From Kitasatospora gansuensis (lineage in GTDB: Bacteria; Actinomycetota; Actinomycetes; Streptomycetales; Streptomycetaceae), in assembly GCF_014203705.1 (NCBI RefSeq), contig NZ_JACHJR010000001.1, forward strand, positions 6,510,001 to 6,574,000: a stretch of 64,000 nt of DNA, written 5' to 3'. The translations under genes and the position numbers were made by a program. Numbering within the stretch: position 1 is the first letter of the stretch; every line of letters starts with the position of its first letter. The notes under the pieces were generated by a model. The model searched no databases, was not told the DNA's origin, and saw only the letters and a list, made by a program, of their open reading frames with translations. This document shows positions 25,050 through 34,471 of the stretch, in pieces.

Positions 25050-25856
25050 TCAGTCGTGACGGGCGAGCTTGGCCGCGGAGACGAGCAGGATCACGGCCAG
25101 TGCGGGGATGAGGACCAGGTCCGGGAATACGCCGAGGAGCAGGCCGCCCAGGACCGCGCCGGTGACCGAGCCTGCGGCCGTGACCATGGTGAAGCGGAGG
25201 TTGGCGTCGAGGACCGCGAAGCTGCCGTCGCGGCTGTAGCGGGCGAAGGCCACCAGCATGGTGGGCAGTGACACCAGCAGGGAGAGGCTTCCCGCGGTCT
25301 TGATGTCCACCGCGAACAGCAGCACGATCGTCGGGATCAGCAGCTCGCCCCCGGCCACGCCCATGATCGCCGCGACCACCCCGATGCCGAACCCGGCCAC
25401 GACTCCGCAGGGCACCTGAGCCCACAGCGGCAGCGCGAGCGGGTCCAAGGCGGTGGTGTGCGTGACCAGCAGGGCCGCGGCCATGAGCACCATCAACGCC
25501 GCCAGCACCTTGTAGAGGGTGGCGCTGCGCATCCGCACCGCCCAACTCGCTCCGGCCCAGGCGCCCAGCAGGCTTCCGGCCAACAGGTCGACCGCGACGG
25601 GCCAGTGCGCCGCCACCTCCGTAGCCGGCACCGCCGCCAGTCGCGCGGGCAGCGCGACCAGGACCACCACCAGGCTCATCGCCTTGTTCAGGATGACGGC
25701 GGAGAGCGCGGCGAACCCGAACAGGCCGATCAGCAGCGGCAGTCGGAACTCCGCACCGCCCAGTCCGATCATCCCGCCCAGGACGCCGATGGCCGCCCCC
25801 GCGCCGAACACCAGGGGTGTCGAACGCGCGGGAGCGAGGCGGTTGTCCATGACCAT
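25050..25856 (-). CDS. TauE/SafE-family membrane permease
   Basis: 268-aa permease with about eight helices in two repeats. The glycine-rich repeats GVLGGMIGLGGAEFRLPLLIG and GVVAAIMGVAGGELLIPTIVLL are the TauE/SafE signature. The family moves sulfite and other small anions or organosulfur compounds. ATG 25856 is preferred over 25865 because GAGG abuts the earlier ATG. It converges with arsC 18 bp away. A link to arsenic or thiolated arsenicals is possible from position only. Confidence 0.82.
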   Translation of the reverse strand: MVMDNRLAPARSTPLVFGAGAAIGVLGGMIGLGGAEFRLPLLIGLFGFAALSAVILNKAMSLVVVLVALPARLAAVPATEVAAHWPVAVDLLAGSLLGAWAGASWAVRMRSATLYKVLAALMVLMAAALLVTHTTALDPLALPLWAQVPCGVVAGFGIGVVAAIMGVAGGELLIPTIVLLFAVDIKTAGSLSLLVSLPTMLVAFARYSRDGSFAVLDANLRFTMVTAAGSVTGAVLGGLLLGVFPDLVLIPALAVILLVSAAKLARHD

Positions 25857-26102
25857 GGCGGGCATCCTCGCGGGCCACGGCCGCTGCGCGCTACGGCAGA
25901 TCCTCCGAGGCGTGACGAGGCACGGCGGTGCCAGGTGGGATCGGGCGACGATTCACCCCTTTTAGTGAATATGACACGGTCTCAGTTTCTCCGCCTCTGT
26001 GGTGATCATGATGGACCTCGGTACCTGCGGGGGCCGCGCCCGTTCGGGTGCGAAGATCTCCTGCCGGGATCTCATATCCGTTACCGAATAAGGGTGGTTC
26101 GT

Positions 26103-27911
26103 ATGACTGCTTCCGGTGGAGAGCCGATCCCGTCGATCACCGATGCGACGCTCACCGATATCGCCACCAACGGCATCTGGGGCCCCGGCCCTACCGTCAA
26201 CCCGGCCGCCGTCGACGCGTCCAGGGCCCTGCTCGCCGCCCTCCAGGGCGAGACGCGCGGGACCCTCCCGGCGGAGCTGGAGAGCCTGGCGGCCGACGTC
26301 CGGCAGCGCGCCACGATCAACCTTCCGCAGATCGTCGCCGAGGACGGGGTCCGCCTGTCGGCCTTCTCCATCAAGCTGAACGGTCCGGAGCCGCGCCCGC
26401 TCGTGGTGGTGCCCGCCGGCTGGAGCCCGTTCGGCTGGCTGCCGTTCCTGTACGCGTACCTGACGCTGGCTCAGCGCGGCTACCACGTGCTGGCCTACAC
26501 GCCCCGGGGGATCGGCGATCCGGCGCTGCCCTCCACGTCCGAGGGCTTCATCGACGTCGGCGGGCCCAAGGACTGGTCCGACGGGTCGACGGTGCTCGAC
26601 TACGCGCAGGCGCACTTCGACCCGAGTCGGATCGGTCTGCTCGGCGAGTCGTACGGCTCCGGGATCAGCCAGCTGGTCGCCGCGCACGACCCCGACAACC
26701 GGGTCTCCGTGGTGGTCGCGCTGAGCACCTGGGGCAACCTGGCCACCAGCATGTACGACAACGGCACCCGGCACCTCGCGGCCGTCAACGCCCTGATCGC
26801 CTTCACCGGTGGCGACTTGGTGGACAAGTTCGACGAGGACACCCAGCGGATCCTCGCGGACTTCCGGAACGGCGAGAACCTCGACGGCGTGGTGGCGTGG
26901 GGCACCGAGCGGTCCCCGGCGACCTACGCGGACATCACCAACGAGCGGGGGATCCCGACGTTCGTCTCCAACACCTGGCACGAGAGCCTGTTCCCGGCCG
27001 GTCAGGTGATCGACGCCTTCACCCGGCTCACCGTGCCGAAGCGGCTGAACATGTGGATCGGCGACCACGGCGCCCCCGAGGGCCCGGGCCTGGCCGGCCT
27101 GGTGGCCGGCCTGCCGTTCCCCGGCCTGCGCACGCCGATGCAGGAGGCGTACGACTGGCTGGACCACCACCTGCTCGACGTGGACAACGGCGTGCCGACC
27201 TGGCCGGAGGTCGACAACCAGGTCATGTTCACCTACCGGACCGTCCCGGTTCCCGGCGGCAGCAACCTCATCACCTCCCCGGCCCGCCGCGAGGAGCGCA
27301 CGACGTGGGACGGTGTCACCACCGGTCGCGAGCGGTTGTACCTCACGGCCGCCGGCGGTTCCGGTGACGGCGCGCTGGCCACCGAGCCGGCCGGCGGCTG
27401 GGCGCGGGACTTCGCGGCCGGTGACCTGACCACCGCCACCGCGATGGACGCCATCATGCAGACCGGGCAGAAGGAGTGGTTCGGCAACCCCAAGACCTAC
27501 GACCTGGCGAAGTTCGAACGGTCGCAGCTGCTGGTCTGGTCGACCGAGCCGCTGACCGGCCAGGACGGCGTGGCCCGTCGCATCCGCGGCAGCGTGACGC
27601 TGCGGCTCGCCGTCCGCAGCACGGAGGACGCCGCCACCCTGGTGGCCTACCTGTTCGACGTCGCCCCGGACGGCACCGCCCGGATCGTCACGCACGAGCC
27701 GTTCACCGTGCTCGCGCTGGCGCCCGGCGAGGACCGCACCGTCCGCTGGGAACTCCAGCCCGCCGCCTACGACCTGACGGAGGGTCACCGTCTGGCCCTG
27801 GTGGTCAACGGCCGCGACCAGCTGTACTCCTTCGCCGGCCAGGAGGGCAGCACCACCACGGTCACCTCGCCGGCCGACGGCGAAGCCTTCCTGGAGCTGC
27901 CTCTCGGCTGA
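26103..27911 (+). CDS. CocE/NonD-type alpha/beta hydrolase
   Basis: 602 aa. The N-terminal alpha/beta hydrolase has nucleophile S183 in LLGESYGSGISQL and the upstream PRPLVVVPAGWSPFGWLPF strand. The C-terminal half is the beta-rich X-Pro dipeptidyl-peptidase-like domain of CocE/NonD proteins (SVTLRLAVRSTEDAATLVAYLFDV). No signal peptide is evident. AAGGGTGG precedes ATG 26103. Esterase, amidase or peptidase activity is likely and the substrate unknown. A strong hairpin at 27939-27972 ends the transcript. Confidence 0.85.
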   Translation: MTASGGEPIPSITDATLTDIATNGIWGPGPTVNPAAVDASRALLAALQGETRGTLPAELESLAADVRQRATINLPQIVAEDGVRLSAFSIKLNGPEPRPLVVVPAGWSPFGWLPFLYAYLTLAQRGYHVLAYTPRGIGDPALPSTSEGFIDVGGPKDWSDGSTVLDYAQAHFDPSRIGLLGESYGSGISQLVAAHDPDNRVSVVVALSTWGNLATSMYDNGTRHLAAVNALIAFTGGDLVDKFDEDTQRILADFRNGENLDGVVAWGTERSPATYADITNERGIPTFVSNTWHESLFPAGQVIDAFTRLTVPKRLNMWIGDHGAPEGPGLAGLVAGLPFPGLRTPMQEAYDWLDHHLLDVDNGVPTWPEVDNQVMFTYRTVPVPGGSNLITSPARREERTTWDGVTTGRERLYLTAAGGSGDGALATEPAGGWARDFAAGDLTTATAMDAIMQTGQKEWFGNPKTYDLAKFERSQLLVWSTEPLTGQDGVARRIRGSVTLRLAVRSTEDAATLVAYLFDVAPDGTARIVTHEPFTVLALAPGEDRTVRWELQPAAYDLTEGHRLALVVNGRDQLYSFAGQEGSTTTVTSPADGEAFLELPLG

Positions 27912-27938
27912 ACCAGGTGCGCTGACGCGCCCTCACCG

Positions 27939-27972
27939 GAGCGGGCCGACGCTGTGCAGCGTCGGCCCGCTC
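27939..27972 (+). terminator. Strong intrinsic hairpin after the CocE-type gene
   Basis: A perfect 16-bp stem, GAGCGGGCCGACGCTG against CAGCGTCGGCCCGCTC, separated by TG, begins 28 bp past the stop. There is no T-run, as is usual for streptomycete terminators. It can also serve the convergent MBL gene. Confidence 0.8.
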
Positions 27973-28055
27973 GTTCCGCATCAGCCGAGCGGTCCAGGCA
28001 GTTCATCGGCCTCAGTGCGGTGACCGTCGCCGACTCCGGTTGGCCAGGCGTGACG

Positions 28056-28916
28056 TCACTGCGATGACGCCTTGGCCCGCTTCGCCCCGGCCCAGAGTGA
28101 GCCCGGGTTCGCCCGGTTCGGGTACAGCGCGAGCATCGCCTCGTACAGATCGGCCGCGGTCTGAGTCTCGGCGTCGAGCCGGTTGAAGTCCGCCAGGTAC
28201 TTCGCTGTCTCGGCCAGGATCTTCGGGTCGTCGGGCAGGTCGGGGTTCTTGTGGCCGGCGACGACGAAGGCGGGGTCGAGTGCGGCGAGCGTGTCGGTGG
28301 CGCGCATCCACTCCTCGCGCGACGTGGTGGTGGTCTCGCCCAGGTACTGGTGGATGCCGTTGTAGGCGACATCGCCGGCCACGACGAGCCTCAGGTCCGG
28401 CACCCACAGTGCGGTGCTGCCCTCGCAGTCGGTGAAGCCGGTCTCGACCGCCCGCAGCGGGTGCCCTTCGAGGGTGAAGGTGTCGCCGTCCAGGACCTCC
28501 GGGAAGACCTGCGGCAGCGGGACCTGTCCCGGAAAGCGTGAGGTCCAGAAGGTGTCGACGTAGGGCGGTGTGCCCTCGAACCTCGCCTTGGCCACGGCTG
28601 CGGCGGTCGAGACCGCCTTGGCTTCGGGAAATGCTTCTAGGAGCTGCTTCACGCCGAAGCCGTGGTCGCCGTGGCCGTGCGTGATGTAGACGTAGGCCAG
28701 GTTGCGGTCGTGTGCCTTCACCCAGTCGACGAGTTGCTGGTTCTGTTCGACGGTGAGGAATGTGTCGACCAGCGCGGCGTCACGGTCACCGAAGATCAGC
28801 GTCGAGGTGTTGACCACCCACTGGAGCTCTTCCGTGCCGGGCGGCAGGTCGCGGGTCAGACCCGACCGGCGCATGCACAAGGTCTCGTACTGCAGCGCCG
28901 ATGTGGCTTCCGGCAT
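28056..28916 (-). CDS. Metallo-beta-lactamase-fold hydrolase
   Basis: 286-aa soluble MBL-fold protein. The metal motif H80-x-H82-x-D84-H85 lies in YITHGHGDHGFG, with further ligands in TGFTDCEGSTALW, LVVAGDVAYN and FVVAGHKNPD. Domain arrangement and the absence of a signal peptide suggest a housekeeping or detoxifying hydrolase rather than a secreted beta-lactamase. ATG 28916 has GGAAGGGA upstream. It lies next to the SOS-box/imuB remnant but is transcribed away from it. Confidence 0.85.
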   Translation of the reverse strand: MPEATSALQYETLCMRRSGLTRDLPPGTEELQWVVNTSTLIFGDRDAALVDTFLTVEQNQQLVDWVKAHDRNLAYVYITHGHGDHGFGVKQLLEAFPEAKAVSTAAAVAKARFEGTPPYVDTFWTSRFPGQVPLPQVFPEVLDGDTFTLEGHPLRAVETGFTDCEGSTALWVPDLRLVVAGDVAYNGIHQYLGETTTTSREEWMRATDTLAALDPAFVVAGHKNPDLPDDPKILAETAKYLADFNRLDAETQTAADLYEAMLALYPNRANPGSLWAGAKRAKASSQ

Positions 28917-29086
28917 GTCGTTGTTCCCTTCCGCTCTCGCTGAGATCCAGGCCGACTCACTCGGCTCGGTCGGTCGCGACGGCCTCGGAACCCAGGGGGT
29001 GGAGACCCGACGAGCAGCCGACCCGATTTCCAAGACCAATCCTGCGAGCCTGCACCAGATCCGCAACGCGACCAGGAGTTCGCCAA

Positions 29087-29112
29087 TGTGACAAGTAGCG
29101 CGACAAGTCACA
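29087..29112. promoter_or_regulatory. Interrupted dyad TGTGAC...GTCACA upstream of the MBL gene
   Basis: TGTGACAAGT (29087-29096) and ACAAGTCACA (29103-29112) pair at 8 of 10 positions across a 6-bp centre. It lies about 170 bp upstream of the MBL start and 43 bp before the SOS box. The half-sites resemble CRP sites but the spacing is too wide. It may be an operator for an unidentified regulator. Confidence 0.35.
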
Positions 29113-29154
29113 GTGAGTGAGCGGGTGGGTCGGGTTTCCGGACTTGAATAGGTA

Positions 29155-29168
29155 CGAACGAATGTTCG
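29155..29168. promoter_or_regulatory. Perfect actinobacterial SOS (LexA) box
   Basis: CGAACGAATGTTCG fits the LexA consensus CGAAC-N4-GTTCG exactly. It lies 10 bp upstream of ATG 29179, the presumed original start of the mutasome operon whose first gene is now the decayed imuB. Confidence 0.85.
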
Positions 29169-29178
29169 ATGCTGAGGT

Positions 29179-30415
29179 ATGTCGACTTTCGATCCCGCGC
29201 TGATCCGCCCGGCGGCCCTCGTGCCCGCCGGGGCGGAGAGCCTGCCACGGACGGGCCGGTGGCGCCGCAGTTGGCGGCCCGGCCGGTGGCGGTGCTGGAG
29301 GCCGGCCGGGTGCTGGCCTGCTCGGCGGCGGCGCGGGACGCCGGGGTGCGGCGCGGGCAGCAGCTCCGGCTGGCCCAGCGGCTCTGCCCGGAGCTGCGGC
29401 TGCGGGAGCGCCAACCCGCCCGGGAGGCCGAACTGTTCGAGCCGGTGGAGGCGTTCACCCCACGGGTGGAGGTGCTCCGGCCCGGGGTGTGCGTGATCCC
29501 GGTCAAGGGCCCGGCCCGGTACTTCGGCGGCGAGCAGGCGCTGGCCGAGCAGGTGCGGGTGGCAGCGCTGGCAGCCCTGCCGTTCCCGGGCGAGGTCAGG
29601 ATCGGGGTCGCGGACGGCCTGTTCGCCGCCACCCTCGCGGCCCGCAGCGCCGGTTCGGGCGAGGGTGAGGGGCGGCCGGACGTGCTGCGCCGGGCGCCGT
29701 ACGGGCTGGTGGTGCAGCCAGGACGGACGGCCGAGTTCCTGGCCCCGTACCCGGTGGCCGTGCTCGGTGATGAGACCCTGGCGGAGCTGCTGGTACGGCT
29801 CGGGGTGCGGACCGTCGGTGCGTTCGCCGCGCTCTCGGTGCGGTCGGTCGCCGACCGGTTCGGCCCGGCCGGGACGGCCGCGCACCGGCGCTCCCGAGGG
29901 CTGCACGCCCGGCCGCTGGTGCCGCGCGGGACGGGCCCCGATCTGACGGTGGAGCAGCTCTTCGACCCGCCGGAGCCGCTGGCCGAGCCGCTGGTCTTCG
30001 TGGCCAGGACGCTCGCCGACCTGCTCTACGAGCGGCTCGGCGCGGTCGGCCTGACCTGTCGGCGGGTCGCGGTCGAGGTGACCACCGCCGACGGCCGGAC
30101 GCAGTCCCGGCTCTGGCGGCACGAGCGGCGGCTCGGCGCGGCGGCGCTGGCCGCGCGGGTTCACCGCGCTGCGGCTGGTCCCGGGCGGCCTGGTGCCGGA
30201 CCAGGGGCGGCAGTTGGCGCTCTGGGGCGAGCACGTGGCCGGAGACGCGTTGGAGCGGGCGGTGGCCCGGGTACAGGCGGTGGTCGGCCCGGGTGGCATC
30301 ACCCGGCCGCAGCCGGCCGCTGGTGGGACCCGGTACGGGCCCGCCGCCGCGCCAGGATCCAAGTGGTCGCCGAGGGAAGGGCGTTACTGCTCACGGTGGC
30401 CCGGTGGACACCCAT
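29179..30415 (+). pseudogene. imuB: Decayed imuB (Y-family DNA polymerase-like mutasome protein)
   Basis: ImuB homology is spread over alternating frames. One frame gives about 300 residues from RPVAVLEAGRVLACSAAARDAGVRRG through GPARYFGGEQALAEQV, RIGVADGLFAATLAAR and DLTVEQLFDPPEPL. Near 30160 the match jumps to another frame (FTALRLVPGGLVPDQGRQLALWG). Near 30320 it returns to the first frame with the ImuB C-terminus (RWWDPVRARRRARIQVV). The N-terminal WCPDWP-type motif is missing, and ATG 29179 opens a different frame that could be the remains of an upstream gene such as imuA. At least two frameshifts with internal deletions make it non-functional, although its SOS box is perfect. Confidence 0.85.
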
Positions 30416-30572
30416 CGACCCCTGGTCCCATCCCGTCATCCCGGTGGTCGTCCACAGCCTTCGTGGGCTCGACGACCTCGGACTCGGAGGCGATCTCACT
30501 GGTCGTCAATGCTCCTTCGGTGAACCGGTGTTGGGCCGAGCGTCTTGCAGTTGCTCACGCTGTCGTGCCGGA

Positions 30573-32675
30573 CTACGACAGGGCCCACTTCTGGCTGTTG
30601 TTGCCGTTGCAGGTCCACAGGACCAGCTTGGTGCCGTTGGCGGTCCCCGCGCCGGTGGCGTCCAGGCAGAGGCCGCCGTTCCCGTTGGTGATGGTGCCGT
30701 TCGCGTTGACGTTCCACTGCTGGTTGCTCTGGCCGTTGCAGTCCCAGATGACGACCCTGGTGCCGTTGGCCGTGCCGCCGTTGTAGGCGTCCAGGCACTT
30801 GTTGCCGTAGACCACGAGCTGCTTGCGGGAGGTGTTGTTCCACGACTGGTTCTCACCGCCGTTGCAGCCCCACAGCTGCGCGTCGGTGCCGTTGATGATG
30901 GTGTAGTTGTTGATGTCGAGGCAGCGGTTCGACTGCGCTCCGACCACCTGGGCGCCGTTCGCGCCGGGCAGTGGGCGGACCTCGATGGCGTCGAAGTCCG
31001 GTGTCCAGGCGGAGGAGTTGGAGAACGACAGCGTGTTCGACGTGCCCTTGGCCAGGGAGACCTCGACCGAGACCGTGCCGGGCGTGGTCCAGGAACCGGT
31101 CGGCGGGAAGGACACCGTGGTGGCCTGCTGTCCGTTGACCTGGAGGACGGCCGTACGGGCGGCGTTGGTGCCGTTGGTGTAGGCGATCTCGACGACCTTG
31201 GTGCCCGTGGCGTCGGCCGTGACGTTGTTGAAGCGGAGGGTGTTGGCGGCGCCGTTGCCGACGTTGCCCACCTTGGTGCCGCCGGAGCAGTTGGCGCAGG
31301 TGGCGTTGGCCGCGGAGCCGCCCTTGGTGTTGGCGGTGGCCTCGGCCTCGTAGGTGGAGCTCGCCGCCTCGGTGCCGCCGGTGACCGTGAGCATCACGGA
31401 GTCCTTGGCGGGGACGGAGACGGTGTAATTGGTGCCGAAACTGCCCACGTTGGAGCGCGTCCAGGGGTTGCGGACCGTGGCGGAGGCGTCGGTCAGGCCG
31501 AGGTCGGACCACCGGACGGTCATGTTCTGCGCGCTGGAGGTGCGGTTGAGCAGGGTGACGGCCCGCTTGCCGGTTCCGGCCAGGACCTTGCCGTAGACCT
31601 GCAGTCCGGTGGTGTCCTCGGCGACCTTGACGCCCTGGAGGCCGCGCGGGTCCTGGTCGACCGCGATGACCTCGGGATTGGTGAGGATGTCACGTGTCTG
31701 CGTGCTCATCGTGGCCACGTTGTTGCCGGCCAGGAGCGGGGCGCCCGAGATGGCCCACAAGTTCATGTGGCTGCGGTTCTGGGCGGCGGTGAAGCCGTCC
31801 AGGCCGACCATGAGCATGTCCGGGTCGTTGTAGTAGCCGGTGTGCTGGGCCGAGGGGTGCACGTTCGTGTCGAAGTTGGCGAGCATGCTGTCCCACGACG
31901 GCGATTGGCCGTGGAAGATGATGTCGGTGTTGGTACGCCACAGGGCGGCCATGCCGGCGCCCCAGTTCCAGGGGTTCTGCTTGCCCCAGTTGCAGACCGA
32001 CAAGGCCAGCGGGCGGCCCGTGGTGGCCGCGGCCTTCGCGGCCGCGTCGCTGATGGCCTGGTAGGTGGACTTGGCGTCGAGCTGCTCCACGTCGCCGCCG
32101 CACCAGTCGACCTTGACGTAGTCGAAACCCCACTTCGAGAACTGGAGCATGTCCTGCTCGTAGTGGCCCTCGCTGCCGCTGCCGGGCGCGGCCGGGCGGC
32201 CCGTCGGGTAGTAGTAGCCGCAGCCGTCCTTCCCCGCGTCGGTGTAGATGCCCGCCTTGAGGCCCTTGCTGTGGATGTAGTCGGCGATGGCGCTCATACC
32301 GCCGGGCCACTCGGACTCGTCGGTGGTGATGTTGCCCTGGCTGTCGCGGGTGCCCTGCCACCAGCCCTCGTCGAGGTTGATGTACTTGTACCCGGCGGCC
32401 GGCAGTCCGGCCGCGACGAACGCGTCGACCTGCGCCTTGATCACGTTGTAGTCGATCTTTGCGGCGAAGGTGTTCCACGAGGCCCAGCCCATCGGCGCCG
32501 GGGGCACCGCGATCTGACTGGACGTCACCGCAACCGGTTCCGTCCGGTCCGGTGTGGTGGCCTGCTGGTGCTGGAGGCCGGCCAGAGCGCCGGCAGCCAT
32601 CGCGAGCACTGCGGTGCGGACGAGAACGGCTCGGCCCAGGCGTCTTGTTCGGGGGGCGAAATGCTGGAGCGGCAT
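30573..32675 (-). CDS. Secreted GH27 alpha-galactosidase/beta-L-arabinopyranosidase with CBM13
   Basis: 700 aa. A signal peptide (about 1-40) precedes a GH27 barrel starting at PMGWASWNTF. The predicted nucleophile is D190 in YVKVDWCGG and the acid/base D286 in YYNDPDMLMVG. A beta-sandwich follows, then a CBM35-like module (YEAEATANTKGGSA...FDAIEVRPLPG) and a C-terminal ricin-B/CBM13 lectin with QxW repeats. Family and CBM13 resemble the beta-L-arabinopyranosidase of S. avermitilis, but alpha-galactosidase activity is equally possible. ATG 32675 has GGAAGG upstream. It follows the GH62 gene on the same strand. Confidence 0.88.
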   Translation of the reverse strand: MPLQHFAPRTRRLGRAVLVRTAVLAMAAGALAGLQHQQATTPDRTEPVAVTSSQIAVPPAPMGWASWNTFAAKIDYNVIKAQVDAFVAAGLPAAGYKYINLDEGWWQGTRDSQGNITTDESEWPGGMSAIADYIHSKGLKAGIYTDAGKDGCGYYYPTGRPAAPGSGSEGHYEQDMLQFSKWGFDYVKVDWCGGDVEQLDAKSTYQAISDAAAKAAATTGRPLALSVCNWGKQNPWNWGAGMAALWRTNTDIIFHGQSPSWDSMLANFDTNVHPSAQHTGYYNDPDMLMVGLDGFTAAQNRSHMNLWAISGAPLLAGNNVATMSTQTRDILTNPEVIAVDQDPRGLQGVKVAEDTTGLQVYGKVLAGTGKRAVTLLNRTSSAQNMTVRWSDLGLTDASATVRNPWTRSNVGSFGTNYTVSVPAKDSVMLTVTGGTEAASSTYEAEATANTKGGSAANATCANCSGGTKVGNVGNGAANTLRFNNVTADATGTKVVEIAYTNGTNAARTAVLQVNGQQATTVSFPPTGSWTTPGTVSVEVSLAKGTSNTLSFSNSSAWTPDFDAIEVRPLPGANGAQVVGAQSNRCLDINNYTIINGTDAQLWGCNGGENQSWNNTSRKQLVVYGNKCLDAYNGGTANGTRVVIWDCNGQSNQQWNVNANGTITNGNGGLCLDATGAGTANGTKLVLWTCNGNNSQKWALS

Positions 32676-32823
32676 GAGGGTTCCTTCCGAAGGCACACGA
32701 CCGAACACCGAAGAGCGGTCGAGATGTCGAGCAGTGCACGGCTTGCCGAGCCGGTCGAACGCGTCTCCGTGTGCGGTGTATGTCGCTGTGGTGACGGCGG
32801 GACCGTGCGGAGCCCGCCACCGG

Positions 32824-34326
32824 CTAGCGCTGCAGTGTCAGCACGCCCGGCCGGTACGGCAGGAGGCCGTAGTCCCCGCCGTCGGTGCTGGGGTCGCGCC
32901 CTTGGTAAAGGAACTGCAGGTTGCAGGGGTCGATGGTCTTGGTCTGGTCGGGGTTGGTGCGGACCAGATCGCCGTGGCTGATGTCGTTGGTCCAGGTGGC
33001 GCCGCTGTTGGCCTTGCCGGCGAACGGGTTGGTCACGGTGTCGGCCTGCGGTGTCCACGTGCCGTCCAGGCTGGTGGCCGTGAACGAGCGGAAGTAGCGA
33101 CCGTACCCTGTGTAATTCTGGGCCTCGACGATCATGAGGTACTGGTTCTGACCCTGGACCTTGTAGACCTCCGGTGCCTCGAACAGGTTGAGCGGCGTGT
33201 CGCTCATGATCTTCGTGAAAGAACCGAAGGTGCCCGGGAAGTTGCCGATGGGCATGCTGGCGCGGTAGATGCCGCCTTCGTCGTCGGCGAAGAACATGTA
33301 CATGTTCGTGCTGTCGCCGATGAGGGTCACGTCGAGGGGGCCCCCCTTCGGGAGGGTGCCCGTGAACAGCTCCTGCTGCGCGGACCAGCCGTTGGGGTTG
33401 GTGGGGTCGCTCGAGGTGCGGTAGCCGAAGCTGTATGGCCAAGCCCCGTTGTAAGCGAGCACCCAGAGGTTCTTCGGGGCGAAGTAGAACAGCGTCGGCG
33501 CGATGCCGTCGAAGGGAATCGTGTTCTGGGTGGCGGTGGCCATGTCGGACCAGTTCGTGAAGGGACTGAAGGTCGTCAGTCCCCAGCGCCCGTCGTTACC
33601 GGCGAGGGTGTTGTGCGTCGTGGCATAGACGATGTGCTTGCCGTTGTGGACGACGCCGGTGAAGTCCTTGAGCGCGGCCCACCCCGACTTCGGCTGCGCC
33701 AGCGGGCCGGTCGAGGTCCAGCGGTAGGTCGACGGAAGAGCGCACGCGCCGGTGGCGACGTCGGCGACGGGGACGAGCTGCCACTGCTGGTTGCTGCCGC
33801 CCCAGTCGGCGTACTGGACGATCTTGCCGCCGTCGGCGGTGGAGGCGCTCTGCACCTCAAGTGCCTTGCTGCTGTGGCGGTTCAGCAGGCGGACGTAGCC
33901 GTCGGTGGAGTCGGCGAGGCGGAACTGCTGGTTGGTTGCGTTGAGGTCACTCCACTGGACGACGTCGGCGCCGTCGGCCGAAGACCAGCCGTAGTCGTCC
34001 AGCACCTTGCCGGAGTTGCGGTTCTGCAGGCGGTAGTAGCCACTGCCGGAGTCCAGGAAGCGCCACTGCTGGGCTTCATTGCTGGAGCGGGTCCACTGGA
34101 CGACGGACGAACCGTCGGCGGTGGCGAAGTTGTAGTCGTCCAGCGCCTTGCCGCTGTTGCGGTTCACCAGCACGTACCACTTGCCGGTGTCGACCGAAGC
34201 CGCCGAGGCGGACGACGGGTTCACCATCGCCAGGAAGCCGGCCACGAAGACCATCGACAGCAGGGCGGCCATCCGCGGCCGCCATCCGCGCCGTGAGGTT
34301 CGTGGAGCTGCACCGAGAGCGTTCAT
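32824..34326 (-). CDS. Secreted GH62 alpha-L-arabinofuranosidase with N-terminal CBM13 (copy 1)
   Basis: 500 aa. A signal peptide (to about ASA 42) is followed by a ricin-B/CBM13 trefoil (QQWRF, QQFRL, QQWQL repeats) and a GH62 five-bladed propeller from STYRWTSTGPLAQPKSGWAALKDFTG to the C-terminus. The GH62 acidic residues are expected in LKDFT, IMSDTP and FEAPEVYKV. It removes arabinose side chains from arabinoxylan. Its catalytic domain is nearly the same as in the protein at 49725, while the lectin domain differs. AGGAGG lies six bases before ATG 34326, and a perfect 18-bp operator is at 34454. Confidence 0.92.
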   Translation of the reverse strand: MNALGAAPRTSRRGWRPRMAALLSMVFVAGFLAMVNPSSASAASVDTGKWYVLVNRNSGKALDDYNFATADGSSVVQWTRSSNEAQQWRFLDSGSGYYRLQNRNSGKVLDDYGWSSADGADVVQWSDLNATNQQFRLADSTDGYVRLLNRHSSKALEVQSASTADGGKIVQYADWGGSNQQWQLVPVADVATGACALPSTYRWTSTGPLAQPKSGWAALKDFTGVVHNGKHIVYATTHNTLAGNDGRWGLTTFSPFTNWSDMATATQNTIPFDGIAPTLFYFAPKNLWVLAYNGAWPYSFGYRTSSDPTNPNGWSAQQELFTGTLPKGGPLDVTLIGDSTNMYMFFADDEGGIYRASMPIGNFPGTFGSFTKIMSDTPLNLFEAPEVYKVQGQNQYLMIVEAQNYTGYGRYFRSFTATSLDGTWTPQADTVTNPFAGKANSGATWTNDISHGDLVRTNPDQTKTIDPCNLQFLYQGRDPSTDGGDYGLLPYRPGVLTLQR

Positions 34327-34453
34327 CTGCACCCTCCTAGGGGCGACTTGGGCTGGGGTCGGTCCTTGTCGATGCGTGCGGGTCGGGCACGACACGTCCG
34401 AGGCGGCGGCAGGACGTGACCCCTGCGGGGTGGGGGCACCGGGTCTCCGGCGC

Positions 34454-34471
34454 GTTGTTAGCGCTAACAAC
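34454..34471. promoter_or_regulatory. LacI-type operator before GH62 copy 1
   Basis: GTTGTTAGCGCTAACAAC is a perfect 18-bp palindrome 128 bp upstream of the GH62 start. Its core TGTTAGCGCTAACA recurs with one base change at 36666 and 53018, each upstream of another arabinan/xylan enzyme gene. Confidence 0.75.

Noticed and set aside
29087..29112. CRP binding site
   Set aside because: The half-sites TGTGA/TCACA are 16 bp apart rather than 6, so it is kept only as a dyad of unknown factor.
29169..32981. A single 1270-codon rightward open frame
   Set aside because: Its first part is the imuB remnant; the rest is the antisense of the GH27 and GH62 genes, kept open by high GC. It does not encode one protein.
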